A stretch of DNA of 64,000 nucleotides from Nitrospirota bacterium (GTDB taxonomy: Bacteria > JACPQY01): contig JACPAV010000010.1 of assembly GCA_016180645.1 (NCBI GenBank), positions 44,490-108,489 on the forward strand, in the 5' to 3' direction. Below, piece after piece: positions 51,929-60,740 of this stretch. The notes beneath the pieces are model-generated. The model was not told the DNA's origin, made no database searches, and saw nothing but the letters and a program-made list of their open reading frames with translations. The first letter of the stretch is position 1; each line of letters begins with the position of its first letter. Made by a program: the position numbers and the translations under genes.

Positions 51929-53446
51929 ATGAGCACACCCGTTCGAGTCGGAATCTTCGTCGCTCTCCTCCTTGGGGTGCTTCTGTGGGGGACACTCAAA
52001 CTGACCGGCGAGCGCGGGATCATGGGCGGGGGCTATCGGGTAAGCTTGGTTCTCGAGTCCGCCGAGGGACTGAGAGCGGGTGGTTTCGTCCGGATGGCGG
52101 GTGTTCCGATCGGGCAGGTGGAGTCCATCGAACTGGAGGGGACGAGCGCGCGAATCCACGTCCGAATCAAGGGCGACGTGCGACTCAGGGAAGATTGCCA
52201 GGTGACGGCGAAGACGACGGGAATCCTGGGCGATCGATTTCTCGACATCAGGGGGTGTACCGATGCAGCTCCCGAAATTCAGGACGGAGGGGAGATCAAA
52301 CGCATCGGGGTGTCTACGAGCCTCGATGAGATCACGTCCAAGCTGTCCGGGATTGCGGAGAACATCAAGTCGGTCACCGACGCCCTGAGCAGCGTTCTCG
52401 GTGGCAAGAAGGGGGAGGAGCAGTTCGGCGCCATGGTGGAGGACCTCCGTGGCACGATCCACAGCGTGCGACAGATTGTGGAGGAGAACCGCGGCGATTT
52501 CAGCCGGAGCATGGCCAATTTCAGGAAGATTTCGGAAAGCCTCGGGGAGTCGGCCCCGGTGATTGCCGACAAGCTTGAGCATGCGGCAGAGGATATTCAG
52601 GAGTTTGTGAAGAACAACCGTGGCCGCCTGGAAAAGGACCTGGAACAGTTCGACAAGATGGTGGCGGAATTGTCCGAGTCGGCCAAGAGCCTGAGAAACA
52701 TCACGGAAAAGATTGACAAGGGAGAGGGGACGCTCGGAAAGCTGGTGAATGACCCGGCACTGGCGGATTCGCTGACGAAGACCATCGGGGATGTGCAGGG
52801 CGCCGTGGAAAAGATCGGCCAACTCAAGATCGGCGTGGAATATCGCGGCGAGGTGATGATGGCGGACAGGCAGGGGGGGGGATCGGACACGGGCATGAAG
52901 AACTACCTTTCCGTTCGCGCCCAGCCGAGGCCGGACAAATACTTTCGATTCGGCGTGGTGGTGGACCCGCTCGCCGCCGAGATCGATCGGAGCCGGGAGT
53001 ACGATGCGACCGGCGCCGTCCGATTGGATGACAAGGGGAACCGCGTGGAGGCCGTAACGGCGTCCTCCAAAGACATCAGATTCTCGGTGGAAATCGCCAA
53101 GCGATACAGTTTCCTCACTCTTCGTGGAGGGCTTCTTGAGAGCACGGCCGGAGTGGGCATGGACATGCAGTTCTTCCGGGACGCCCTCATGTTTTCAGCC
53201 GAAGGATTCGACTTTGCCCGCGATGCCCGTCCACATCTCAAAGTACGAGCGGAATACACCTTTCTCCGGTACATCACGGCCAACGTGGGGTACGACGACC
53301 CCCTCTACCGGCCGGACACGCAGGAGAGAAACATATTGTTTGAGGAGTTCGGCGCGCGCCGGAGGCCGAGTGTGTTCTTTGGTGGGGGCATGCGATTTAC
53401 AGATGAGGATCTGAAAACTCTCCTGCCCTTCATTCCAGGCTTGTAG
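51929..53446 (+). CDS. MlaD-like MCE-domain protein with long C-terminal extension
   Basis: 505 residues. One N-terminal membrane helix (VGIFVALLLGVLLWGTLKL), an MCE domain (residues about 35-110: GLRAGGFVRMAGVPIGQVESI, TTGILGDRFLDI), then a long helical coiled-coil-like region (about 130-290), then a beta-rich C-terminal segment (YLSVRAQPRPDKYFRFGVVV ... LKVRAEYTFLRYITANVGYD). Classical MlaD is about 180 residues; this longer form resembles MCE proteins that bridge the periplasm. The C-terminal part could be an outer-membrane anchor. ATG 51929 follows mlaF closely. Confidence 0.88.
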   Translation: MSTPVRVGIFVALLLGVLLWGTLKLTGERGIMGGGYRVSLVLESAEGLRAGGFVRMAGVPIGQVESIELEGTSARIHVRIKGDVRLREDCQVTAKTTGILGDRFLDIRGCTDAAPEIQDGGEIKRIGVSTSLDEITSKLSGIAENIKSVTDALSSVLGGKKGEEQFGAMVEDLRGTIHSVRQIVEENRGDFSRSMANFRKISESLGESAPVIADKLEHAAEDIQEFVKNNRGRLEKDLEQFDKMVAELSESAKSLRNITEKIDKGEGTLGKLVNDPALADSLTKTIGDVQGAVEKIGQLKIGVEYRGEVMMADRQGGGSDTGMKNYLSVRAQPRPDKYFRFGVVVDPLAAEIDRSREYDATGAVRLDDKGNRVEAVTASSKDIRFSVEIAKRYSFLTLRGGLLESTAGVGMDMQFFRDALMFSAEGFDFARDARPHLKVRAEYTFLRYITANVGYDDPLYRPDTQERNILFEEFGARRRPSVFFGGGMRFTDEDLKTLLPFIPGL

Positions 53447-53449
53447 GAT

Positions 53450-55093
53450 ATGGTTATCTCCTGCGGGAAGTGCGCCAAGTCGTTCCTCTTGCCGGATGAC
53501 AAGATCAAGCCCACAGGCACGCGCGTTCGGTGCAAACAGTGCGGGCATGAATTTGTCGTGATGCCTCCCACGGCTCCCCCACCGGCAGCAGAGGAGCCTA
53601 TTCTTCTTTCGGATCCCGATCCCCTCACCGTCACGCCTGCATCCGGGCTCCAGCGTTCTGCACCGCCGGCCTCCCAAGGGGGCGATGTCGCCTCGTCCTA
53701 CGAAATCACATTCCAAGGGTTGGAATCGGGTGGTCCAGCCCCGTCGGGCGAAGAACCTCCTTCTTCGGGAGGAATGAGCGACGCGGACCTCGTGTCCGCT
53801 CTGCAATCCGACCCGCTTCTGGCGGCGCCCGAAGAAGCCGCTCCGCCGGCGGGTGGAGATGTTTCGATCGACTTCGGAGTGCTGGATCAGGTTCCGGAGG
53901 CGCCGCCCCCTGTTTCTCTTTCCGCCGGTGCTGAACCTCCGTCCCCGGAGATGGATGCGCTTTCCATGGCGGAACCGGAGGCTTCCGCGTCCGCGCAGGA
54001 CGTATCCTCCCTGCAACTCGACAATCTCAGCCTCGAGGAGCCGCCCCCGGAAGAGCACGCGCCCTCGCTGATGGCCGAACCCATGCGCGGTGGCGGAAGC
54101 GGTGGCGCGGAATCTTCCTCGGCCGGAGCAGACCCGTTGGCCGGTCTCGATCTGGATTTCACGCTGGATGAGAAAGCGATGGGAGGCGGACTTTCGGAGT
54201 CGCATCTCTCCTCACCGTCCCCACCACCTCCTCCTGCCCCGCCTACCCCCGAACCCTCGATTTTTGAACCGACCTCGGTGGAATCTGCGCCGACCCCTCC
54301 ACCTGCTGCGGTTACGCAAGAGAGCTTGAAAGCCGAGTTCGAGTCTTTGGGACGCGACAGCCTGATCAAGGGGAACCTGGACGAGATTCAGGCCCCTGAG
54401 GCACCGGCCTACCCGTCGCCACCCTCACCGAGGGAACAGGAGCCGGTTCGGGCGGCCGCGACACCGACGTCAGTGGCCGCCAAGGTCGCGGCGCGGGCGG
54501 CGGAGAAGGAAAAGAAAGTCGCCCATCTCCGCCGGTTGGAGCTCCGGAGTTCGGGTTGGCTGACGGCCCCTCTTTGGCTAATCCTCCTGGCCGGATTTGG
54601 CGCGGCAGTGTGGTGGTTTTCGCCGGTCCCCATGCCCGGCATGGGCGAGCCGCCTTCGCGGGTGACCGTGGAATCGCTGATTGCTTCCCGGATCGGATTG
54701 CGTCCTGTGACGGAGGATGTCAGTCCGTCGATCCGCCGGGTTCGAGGCCGATCGTATCAGAATGCGTACGGTGAGAGCTTTTATATCGTCACGGGAGTTG
54801 TGCAGAAAATTCAGGCCGAAACCCAGACCCTGCGCGCCACGTTCCTCGATGCGCAGGGCTGGAAGATGGGTGAGGAGCCTGCCTACTGGGTGAAGGAGAT
54901 CCCGCCTCGTGAATTCGCGTTGCTGAGCCTCGTGGAGCTTCGTCAGGCGTTGACGAATCTGGCGGTGGGATTCCAGGAAGCGGGCGCTGATATTTCTTTT
55001 GCGATTGTTTATCCGACGCCGCTGAAAATTCCGGACCGCACTATCCTCGAATGGACCGACGCCGGACCTCGATCCCCCACCGGCGGTTCGTGA
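53450..55093 (+). CDS. Zinc-ribbon (MJ0042-type) protein with Pro-rich linker and DUF3426-like C-terminus
   Basis: 547 residues. The N-terminus MVISCGKCAKSFLLPDDKI ... VRCKQCGHEF is the MJ0042-type finger (two CxxC). About 330 residues of Pro, Glu and Ala-rich low-complexity sequence follow, then one membrane helix (LTAPLWLILLAGFGAAVWWF, about 368-388), then a periplasmic domain resembling DUF3426 (YQNAYGESFYIVTGVVQ). ATG 53450 is three bases after the mlaD stop. Such proteins are common in proteobacteria; function unknown. Confidence 0.8.
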   Translation: MVISCGKCAKSFLLPDDKIKPTGTRVRCKQCGHEFVVMPPTAPPPAAEEPILLSDPDPLTVTPASGLQRSAPPASQGGDVASSYEITFQGLESGGPAPSGEEPPSSGGMSDADLVSALQSDPLLAAPEEAAPPAGGDVSIDFGVLDQVPEAPPPVSLSAGAEPPSPEMDALSMAEPEASASAQDVSSLQLDNLSLEEPPPEEHAPSLMAEPMRGGGSGGAESSSAGADPLAGLDLDFTLDEKAMGGGLSESHLSSPSPPPPPAPPTPEPSIFEPTSVESAPTPPPAAVTQESLKAEFESLGRDSLIKGNLDEIQAPEAPAYPSPPSPREQEPVRAAATPTSVAAKVAARAAEKEKKVAHLRRLELRSSGWLTAPLWLILLAGFGAAVWWFSPVPMPGMGEPPSRVTVESLIASRIGLRPVTEDVSPSIRRVRGRSYQNAYGESFYIVTGVVQKIQAETQTLRATFLDAQGWKMGEEPAYWVKEIPPREFALLSLVELRQALTNLAVGFQEAGADISFAIVYPTPLKIPDRTILEWTDAGPRSPTGGS

Positions 55094-55112
55094 GCTCGCT
55101 CCCCGAATTGGA

Positions 55113-55141
55113 TTGACAAGGGGGGGGCAGGCTCCTATAAG
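55113..55141 (+). promoter_or_regulatory. Promoter of mreB, leaderless type
   Basis: TTGACA (55113-55118), exact 17-base spacer, TATAAG (55136-55141). Predicted start at 55148-55149, one or two bases before GTG 55150. Confidence 0.7.
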
Positions 55142-55149
55142 TACCACCG

Positions 55150-56193
55150 GTGAGAATCGGTCTCGTCAACAGCATTCTGGGGCTTTTCTCCAACGATCTC
55201 GCGATCGATTTGGGAACGGCCACGACCCTTGTCTACTTGAAGGGGCAGGGGATCATCGCCCACGAGCCGTCCGTCGTCGCGGTCCACACCGATCCTCACG
55301 GCGTCAAGCGAGTCCTTGCCGTCGGCCTGGAAGCCAAGGAGATGCTGGGTAAGACGCCGGGAAACATCCAGGCGATTCGTCCGCTCAAGGATGGGGTCAT
55401 CGCCGATTTCGAAGTCACCGGTGAAATGCTGCGCTACTTTATCGCGAAGGCGCACAACCGCCGATCGCTCCTGAGGCCGCGCATTGTCATCTGCGTGCCC
55501 TACGGCATCACGGAAGTGGAGAAGCGGGCCGTGCGCGACTCCGCTGAAACGGCGGGGGCGCGCGAGGTGTACCTGATCGAAGAGCCCATGGCGGCGGCGA
55601 TCGGGGCCGGGCTTCCCATCACGGAACCCTCGGGCAACATGGTCGTAAGCATTGGCGGCGGCACGACCCAGGTGGCCGTGATTTCCCTGGCCGGGATCGT
55701 CACCAGCAAGTCCCTGCGCGTGGCGGGGGACAAGATGGACGAAGCGATCCTCCAATTCATCAAGAAAAAGTATAATCTGCTCATCGGTGAGCGGGCCGCC
55801 GAGAATATCAAGATCCAGATTGGGAACGCCTTTCCGATGAACGAAGTGCTCACCATGGAAGTCAAGGGGCTCGACCAAGTGTCCGGGTTGCCCAAGTCCA
55901 TCACCATCAATTCGGATGAAACGCGCGAAGCCCTTTCCGAACCGATCAACAACATTGTGGATACGCTGAAGGAGACCCTCGAACGGACACCGCCCGAACT
56001 GGCTGCCGATATTGTCGACCGCGGCGTCGTGCTCACCGGGGGGGGGTCGAAGCTCCACAATTTGGACCGTCTCCTTCGGGAAGAAACGGGTGTTCCGGTG
56101 GTGCTGGCCGACGAGCCCGATACGTGCGTCGTGCTCGGCTCGGGCAAGGTCCTCGACGAGATCGAGCTTCTCAAGCGGATCACCGTCGAGTAG
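55150..56193 (+). CDS. mreB: Rod shape-determining protein MreB
   Basis: 347 residues, bacterial actin. Phosphate-1 loop [19 protein letters not shown], phosphate-2 [29 protein letters not shown], the [13 protein letters not shown] helix and adenosine loop [17 protein letters not shown] are classic. It forms filaments that guide side-wall synthesis with the products of the next four genes. GTG 55150 sits at the predicted transcription start of a strong promoter. Confidence 0.97.
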   Translation: MRIGLVNSILGLFSNDLAIDLGTATTLVYLKGQGIIAHEPSVVAVHTDPHGVKRVLAVGLEAKEMLGKTPGNIQAIRPLKDGVIADFEVTGEMLRYFIAKAHNRRSLLRPRIVICVPYGITEVEKRAVRDSAETAGAREVYLIEEPMAAAIGAGLPITEPSGNMVVSIGGGTTQVAVISLAGIVTSKSLRVAGDKMDEAILQFIKKKYNLLIGERAAENIKIQIGNAFPMNEVLTMEVKGLDQVSGLPKSITINSDETREALSEPINNIVDTLKETLERTPPELAADIVDRGVVLTGGGSKLHNLDRLLREETGVPVVLADEPDTCVVLGSGKVLDEIELLKRITVE

Positions 56194-56202
56194 CGCGTTC
56201 GT

Positions 56203-57060
56203 TTGTTCCGCTTCCGAATCCAGATCGTCCTCGTCCTGATCGTTTTCCTCGCCGCGGGAAACGCCGTCTATCAAGCCAATCGAACCGGCCATCCCTCCAC
56301 CATGGCAGGAGAGAAATGGATGGTGGAGCTTTCGCTCTGGCCCACCCGTTGGTTTGCATGGCCGTTTCGTCAGGCCGCGAAAGTGTGGGATCGGTACGTG
56401 GCCTTGGTGGGCGTTTCGAAGGAGAACGAGTCGCTCAGGCGGCGCCTGGCGGAGCTGGAAATGGAAACGACGCGGCTGAAAGAGGTGGAGCTTTCCCACG
56501 GCCGGATGAAATCGCTCATGGAGTTTCGCGAAACGCTGCCCCAGGCCATGGTGGGTGCCCAGGTGGTCGCGCGAACGGAGGACGGGACATCCGCGGCCCT
56601 GTTCATCTCGACGGGGGCCAAGAAGGGTGTTTCAGCGGACGCGGCGGTGGTCGGCCTGGGAGGGTTGGTGGGCAGGGTGGTCACAGCGTCGCGCGACTAC
56701 GCGAAAGTCTTGCCTATGACGGACGCATCGAGCGCCGCCGGAGCCGTGGTCCAACGATCGAGGGTCCAGGCGGTTGTGCGAGGGGCGGGTCGGAACCGAT
56801 GCCGCCTGGAGCACGTCCCCGTCAACAGCGATGTCGGCGTGGGCGATGCGGTTGTGACCTCGGGTCTGGACGGCCTTTTCCCCCCCGGCCTCATGATCGG
56901 ACTGGTCAGCCGGGTGGAGCGGCCCACGGGCGCTTTCTTCGCGGAAATTGAATTGGCCCCGGCGGTCCGGATCAGCCAGTTGGAGGAAGTTCTGGTGATT
57001 TCGCCCGGCCGGGCGGATGAAACAAACCCCTCCACCGATTTCCCGGCAGGATCGCCATGA
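56203..57060 (+). CDS. mreC: Rod shape-determining protein MreC
   Basis: 285 residues. One N-terminal membrane helix (IQIVLVLIVFLAAGNAVYQ), a coiled coil at about 65-105 (KENESLRRRLAELEMETTRL), then the two beta barrels (ARTEDGTSAALFISTGAKKG, VGLGGLVGRVV, VTSGLDGLFPPGLMIGLV). It couples MreB to the PBP2-RodA complex. TTG 56203 is ten bases after mreB; the stop overlaps mreD. Confidence 0.94.
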   Translation: MFRFRIQIVLVLIVFLAAGNAVYQANRTGHPSTMAGEKWMVELSLWPTRWFAWPFRQAAKVWDRYVALVGVSKENESLRRRLAELEMETTRLKEVELSHGRMKSLMEFRETLPQAMVGAQVVARTEDGTSAALFISTGAKKGVSADAAVVGLGGLVGRVVTASRDYAKVLPMTDASSAAGAVVQRSRVQAVVRGAGRNRCRLEHVPVNSDVGVGDAVVTSGLDGLFPPGLMIGLVSRVERPTGAFFAEIELAPAVRISQLEEVLVISPGRADETNPSTDFPAGSP

Positions 57061-57593
57061 GGATCCTTCAATCGCCCGGGGCGGCGCCCGAGGTCCGCAG
57101 GGTCCGAATCCACCTGTTCTGCGTTCTAGCCGCCATGCTTCTCTTGGGTCTGGGCCCCTACCTGCCTTCTCCCATCCAGCCGGTCCACCTGTGTCTGGCC
57201 ACGGTGGTCTTTCTAGCCCTCAGCCGGCCTTCGTGGTCGGACCTGGTCGCGGTCTTCTTGTATGGGATCTGGATGGACTCTCTTTATTCGTGGTTCAAGG
57301 GCTACGCTCTGAGCTGGGTGGTCGTATACCTTCTCATCCAGGGACTTCTTCGGATCGTCCGCGTCAATTCCGTGGCGACCCGAACCGCCGTGGGAGCGGG
57401 GACCTTCACCGCCGTCTGGGCCGTGCGATGGCTCCTCAGCGAAACCTTCGATTCGGAAGGGGCGTATTTCCGGTGGGGTTGGCTTTTGCTGCAGCCCCTG
57501 CTGGGAGCCGGGTGGACCCTCCTCTGTTTCGTCCTGTACGAAAGGCTGGAGCGGGTGGGCAAGGAGAAATCACTGGTCTTCCGCGCCCGGTAG
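57057..57593 (+). CDS. mreD: Rod shape-determining protein MreD
   Basis: 178 residues, five to six hydrophobic helices typical of MreD (LFCVLAAMLLLGLGPYLPSP, LVAVFLYGIWMDSLY, SWVVVYLLIQGLLR). The sequence of this family is poorly conserved; the call rests on size, topology and its place between mreC and mrdA. ATG 57057 overlaps the mreC stop. Confidence 0.87.
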   Translation: MRILQSPGAAPEVRRVRIHLFCVLAAMLLLGLGPYLPSPIQPVHLCLATVVFLALSRPSWSDLVAVFLYGIWMDSLYSWFKGYALSWVVVYLLIQGLLRIVRVNSVATRTAVGAGTFTAVWAVRWLLSETFDSEGAYFRWGWLLLQPLLGAGWTLLCFVLYERLERVGKEKSLVFRAR

Positions 57594-57600
57594 CCGAAAT

Positions 57601-57629
57601 TTGAACGGGTTGACTGACAGTGAGATAAT
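57601..57629 (+). promoter_or_regulatory. Promoter of mrdA, leaderless type
   Basis: TTGAAC (57601-57606), 17 bases, GATAAT (57624-57629); the GTG start at 57636 is at the predicted first transcribed base. This would give mrdA-rodA a transcript separate from mreBCD. Confidence 0.55.
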
Positions 57630-57635
57630 TCCCCG

Positions 57636-59483
57636 GTGAGCACCCGGTTTATCACCTCCGGTAAAGAAGAGCGGGACATCCGGCGCCGCCTGAAGATCTT
57701 TGTAATCGCCTGTTCGGCGCTCTTCGCGTTCATGCTGGTCCGACTGTGGACGCTCCAAGTGTTCAGCGGCGCGAAGTATCGGATTCAATCGGAGCGGAAC
57801 CGGATCCGCTTGGTGGAGGTGAAGGCGTTGCGCGGGGAGATTGTGGACCGCGCGGGACGGACCTTGGCCGAGAATCGCGCGGCGTTCGATCTTCTTGTGG
57901 TCAAGGAAGATGCTTCCAAAACGCTCGCTCGATCGCTGGGTTCGATTTCGCGCATCCTCGGCGTTCCCCGTGAAGATTTGGAATCGCGGATTGGATCGGC
58001 CCCCGCGGCGCCATTCGGCGAAATCCCGGTGGCCCGGGACCTCTCGTGGGAGCAAGTGGTGACCATCGAGGCGAAGGGCGCCGAGTTGCCCGGATTTCTC
58101 ATCCGACACGTCTTCGTGCGGCAGTATCCGTACAGTTCATTGGGGGCACACGTCCTCGGCCACTTGGGGGAGATTACGGAGCAGGAGGTGCGGCAGGAGC
58201 GTTACAAAGTGAAATACCGGCCGGGCGATTTGGTCGGCAAGCTGGGCGTGGAACGCAGCCAGGAGGAGTATCTCAAGGGCGTGGACGGAGGGGAGCTGGT
58301 CGAGGTGGACGCGTACGGTAGCCGGCAGACGGTTCTCGATCGGATCCCTTCAAATCCCGGCGCCAAGGTGTATCTCACTCTGGATCTGGATCTCCAGAAA
58401 GTGGCCGAGGCCGTGATGGAAGGAAAGGACGGTGCGGTGGTCGCCATGGACCCTCGGAATGGTGAGATCCTGGCCTTGGTGAGTCACCCCGCGTTCGATC
58501 CCAACGCGTTCAGCCGAGGCGTGGGCAGCGAGGCGTGGAGTTTGCTGGTCAACGCGCCGGCGAAACCCCTCCAGAACCGGGCCATCGCGGGAGGTTACTC
58601 ACCGGGGTCGACCTTCAAACTGGTTACGGCCCTCGCGGCGCTGGAGCAGGGGAGACTCGACCCCGACCATACGGTGAGATGCCGTGGGGAGTACCATTTT
58701 GGCGACCGGGCCTATCGGTGCTGGCGCGAGCACGGCCACGGGAGCGTCGCGCTCCACCGGGCGATCGTGGAGTCCTGCGATATTTTCTTCTATCTGGCCG
58801 GACTCACCGCCGGTATCGACGCGATTTCCGACACCGCGATGAAGCTGGGTCTCGGTCGGAAGACCGGGATCAACCTGTTGGGCGAGCAGCCCGGGCTCAT
58901 TCCCACCCGCGCATGGAAGCAGAAAGTCTACAAGCAGAAATGGATGGATGGGGAGACGCTGTCCGTTTCCATCGGGCAGAGTTTTGTGACCGTCACGCCG
59001 CTTCAACTGGCCACGGCCTACTCCACCTTCGCGAATGGAGGCAGCGTGTTCCGGCCGAGGGTGGTGTCCCGCGTGATCGGCCCGGAGGGGCAGTTCTACC
59101 AAGACTATCCGGTCCAAAAAGAGGGGGCCATTTCCTTCACGCCGGCGGCCTACAAAGAAGTTCTCGAGGGGTTGGAGGGTGTGGTCAGCGAGCCCACCGG
59201 GACCGGCTGGCGGGTCAAGATGAAGGACATCACGATTGCCGGGAAGACCGGTACGGCCCAGGTGGTCAAGATGAAGGAGCGGACCGAGGATAAGGACTTT
59301 GAAAAGATCCCCTACGAGTACCGTGACCACGCCTGGTTTGTGTGCTTCTTGCCTGCGGAGCAACCCCAGTTGGCCATCGCGGTGCTCGTTGAGCACGGCG
59401 GTCACGGCGCCTCCGCCGCCGCCCCCGTCGCACGCGCGATGATCGAGAGATATCTCGCCATTCGGAATCTCCCGAGCTTGTGA
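57636..59483 (+). CDS. mrdA: Penicillin-binding protein 2 (MrdA), elongation transpeptidase
   Basis: 615 residues. Short cytoplasmic tail, membrane helix (about 23-40), pedestal domain with LRGEIVDRAGRTLAENR, then the transpeptidase with S325-T-F-K328 (GGYSPGSTFK), SCD (VESCDIFFYLAG; PBP2s use SxD) and KTG (IAGKTGTAQ). It cross-links peptidoglycan during side-wall growth together with RodA. GTG 57636 lies at a predicted leaderless start. Confidence 0.96.
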   Translation: MSTRFITSGKEERDIRRRLKIFVIACSALFAFMLVRLWTLQVFSGAKYRIQSERNRIRLVEVKALRGEIVDRAGRTLAENRAAFDLLVVKEDASKTLARSLGSISRILGVPREDLESRIGSAPAAPFGEIPVARDLSWEQVVTIEAKGAELPGFLIRHVFVRQYPYSSLGAHVLGHLGEITEQEVRQERYKVKYRPGDLVGKLGVERSQEEYLKGVDGGELVEVDAYGSRQTVLDRIPSNPGAKVYLTLDLDLQKVAEAVMEGKDGAVVAMDPRNGEILALVSHPAFDPNAFSRGVGSEAWSLLVNAPAKPLQNRAIAGGYSPGSTFKLVTALAALEQGRLDPDHTVRCRGEYHFGDRAYRCWREHGHGSVALHRAIVESCDIFFYLAGLTAGIDAISDTAMKLGLGRKTGINLLGEQPGLIPTRAWKQKVYKQKWMDGETLSVSIGQSFVTVTPLQLATAYSTFANGGSVFRPRVVSRVIGPEGQFYQDYPVQKEGAISFTPAAYKEVLEGLEGVVSEPTGTGWRVKMKDITIAGKTGTAQVVKMKERTEDKDFEKIPYEYRDHAWFVCFLPAEQPQLAIAVLVEHGGHGASAAAPVARAMIERYLAIRNLPSL

Positions 59484-59506
59484 CCCCACCCTTCCCCCGC
59501 CGGTGC

Positions 59507-59534
59507 GATTTGAAATCTCAAATTTCAAATTTGA
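59507..59534. repeat. Heptamer repeats GATTTGA/AATyTCA before rodA
   Basis: Units GATTTGA, AATCTCA, AATTTCA, AATTTGA. They are flanked by CCCCACC (59484-59490) and GGAGGTGGGG (59544-59553), the same layout as at 38698-38746. A GTG just before the array is in frame with rodA, so the repeat may be translated as MRFEISNFKFEIRRRW if that start is used. Confidence 0.82.
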
Positions 59535-59553
59535 GATTCGGAGGAGGTGGGGG

Positions 59554-60654
59554 GTGATTGAGGCCCGCCGCGTGCCGCGAGTGGACCCCGTCTTGTTCGG
59601 GGTATTCCTGTTTCTCCTGCTCTTCGGCGCGCTGAATGTGTACAGCGCATCCCGTTCCTATGCCGTTTCAGGCACACCGCTCTACGTCAAGCAGTTGGCG
59701 TGGTGCACTCTGAGCGCGGGGGCCTTTCTCATCGCCGCGCGTGTCCAAGTCCAAATCCTCCACAGTCTTGCCTATGCGCTCTACGCGCTCTTCATTCTCC
59801 TGCTGGTGGTCACCCATTTCTTCGGCTTCAAGGCCCTGGGCGCCCAGCGATGGATCGCCGTCGGAGGGTTCACGTTCCAGCCCTCGGAGGTGATGAAACT
59901 TCTCATCCCGCTGGCCATTGCGCGCTACCTGCATGGCGTGAAGGCCCCTCGAGGTTTCGGCCTCCGGGATTTGGTGGTGCCGCTGCTCCTGATCCTCTTG
60001 CCTGTTCTGCTCATCTTCAAGCAGCCCGATTTGGGCACGGCCAGCCAGATCGCTATCGCGTCGCTCACCCTTCTCCTGATGACCGACATCAAGCGCGGTC
60101 TCCTCATGCGGGCGCTCCTCATCGCCGCCATATCCGGTCCTTTGGGGTGGTTTATTCTAAAGGACTACCAGAAGCAAAGAATCATCACCTTCCTGAACCC
60201 CGAGAAATACGAGATGAGCTCCGGGTACCAGGTGATCCAATCCAAAATCGCGGTCGGGTCCGGACAGCTCTTTGGGAAGGGCTTCGCGCAGGGGACCCAG
60301 GCCCGTCTTCGTTTTCTACCGCAGCGGCACAGCGACTTCATCTACTCCGTCATTGCCGAGGAGTGGGGATTCCTGGGCAGCGGGCTCGTCCTTCTCCTCC
60401 TGTTCATTTTGTTCTTCAAAGGGATTCGGGTCGCCTATCTCACGAACAACATCTTCCAAACGTATCTCGTTGTGGGAATCATCGCCCAATTTGCGTGGCA
60501 GGCGGCCTTGAATGCCTTGATGGTCCTCGGTCTGCTGCCGGTGGTCGGCATGCCGATGCCGCTCTTGAGCTATGGAGGAACGAACCTCGTGGTGATGGGG
60601 GCCATCTTCGGGATCCTCTCGAATATCCGCTCCGAAACCGGCGCGCAGGCCTAG
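59554..60654 (+). CDS. rodA: RodA, SEDS-family peptidoglycan glycosyltransferase
   Basis: 366 residues with ten hydrophobic helices. LNVYSASRSY near the N-terminus, the SEDS signature GFAQGTQARLRFLPQRHSDFIY, SVIAEEWGF and the terminal GMPMPLLSYGGTNL are standard. RodA polymerises lipid II and partners MrdA. I chose GTG 59554, which has GGAGG ten bases upstream, over GTG 59503, whose extra 17 residues are encoded by the heptamer array; the longer form cannot be excluded. No other gene follows for 86 bp. Confidence 0.93.
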   Translation: MIEARRVPRVDPVLFGVFLFLLLFGALNVYSASRSYAVSGTPLYVKQLAWCTLSAGAFLIAARVQVQILHSLAYALYALFILLLVVTHFFGFKALGAQRWIAVGGFTFQPSEVMKLLIPLAIARYLHGVKAPRGFGLRDLVVPLLLILLPVLLIFKQPDLGTASQIAIASLTLLLMTDIKRGLLMRALLIAAISGPLGWFILKDYQKQRIITFLNPEKYEMSSGYQVIQSKIAVGSGQLFGKGFAQGTQARLRFLPQRHSDFIYSVIAEEWGFLGSGLVLLLLFILFFKGIRVAYLTNNIFQTYLVVGIIAQFAWQAALNALMVLGLLPVVGMPMPLLSYGGTNLVVMGAIFGILSNIRSETGAQA

Positions 60655-60703
60655 CCCTCACGCCTCCGGCTTGTTCCCGAATGTCACCGCACCCGGGTGG
60701 CCC

Positions 60704-60740
60704 TTGACAAGAACACTAATTTGGGATAATTGTCCCAAAT
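60704..60740 (+). promoter_or_regulatory. Promoter plus palindromic operator of the DUF6502 gene
   Basis: TTGACA (60704-60709), 17 bases, TAATTG (60727-60732; GATAAT 60725-60730 is an alternative with 15). A perfect inverted repeat ATTTGGGA / TCCCAAAT (60719-60726 and 60733-60740, 6-bp gap) covers the -10 box and ends at the base before ATG 60741. The transcript should be leaderless and the palindrome looks like a repressor site, possibly for the encoded protein. Confidence 0.65.
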
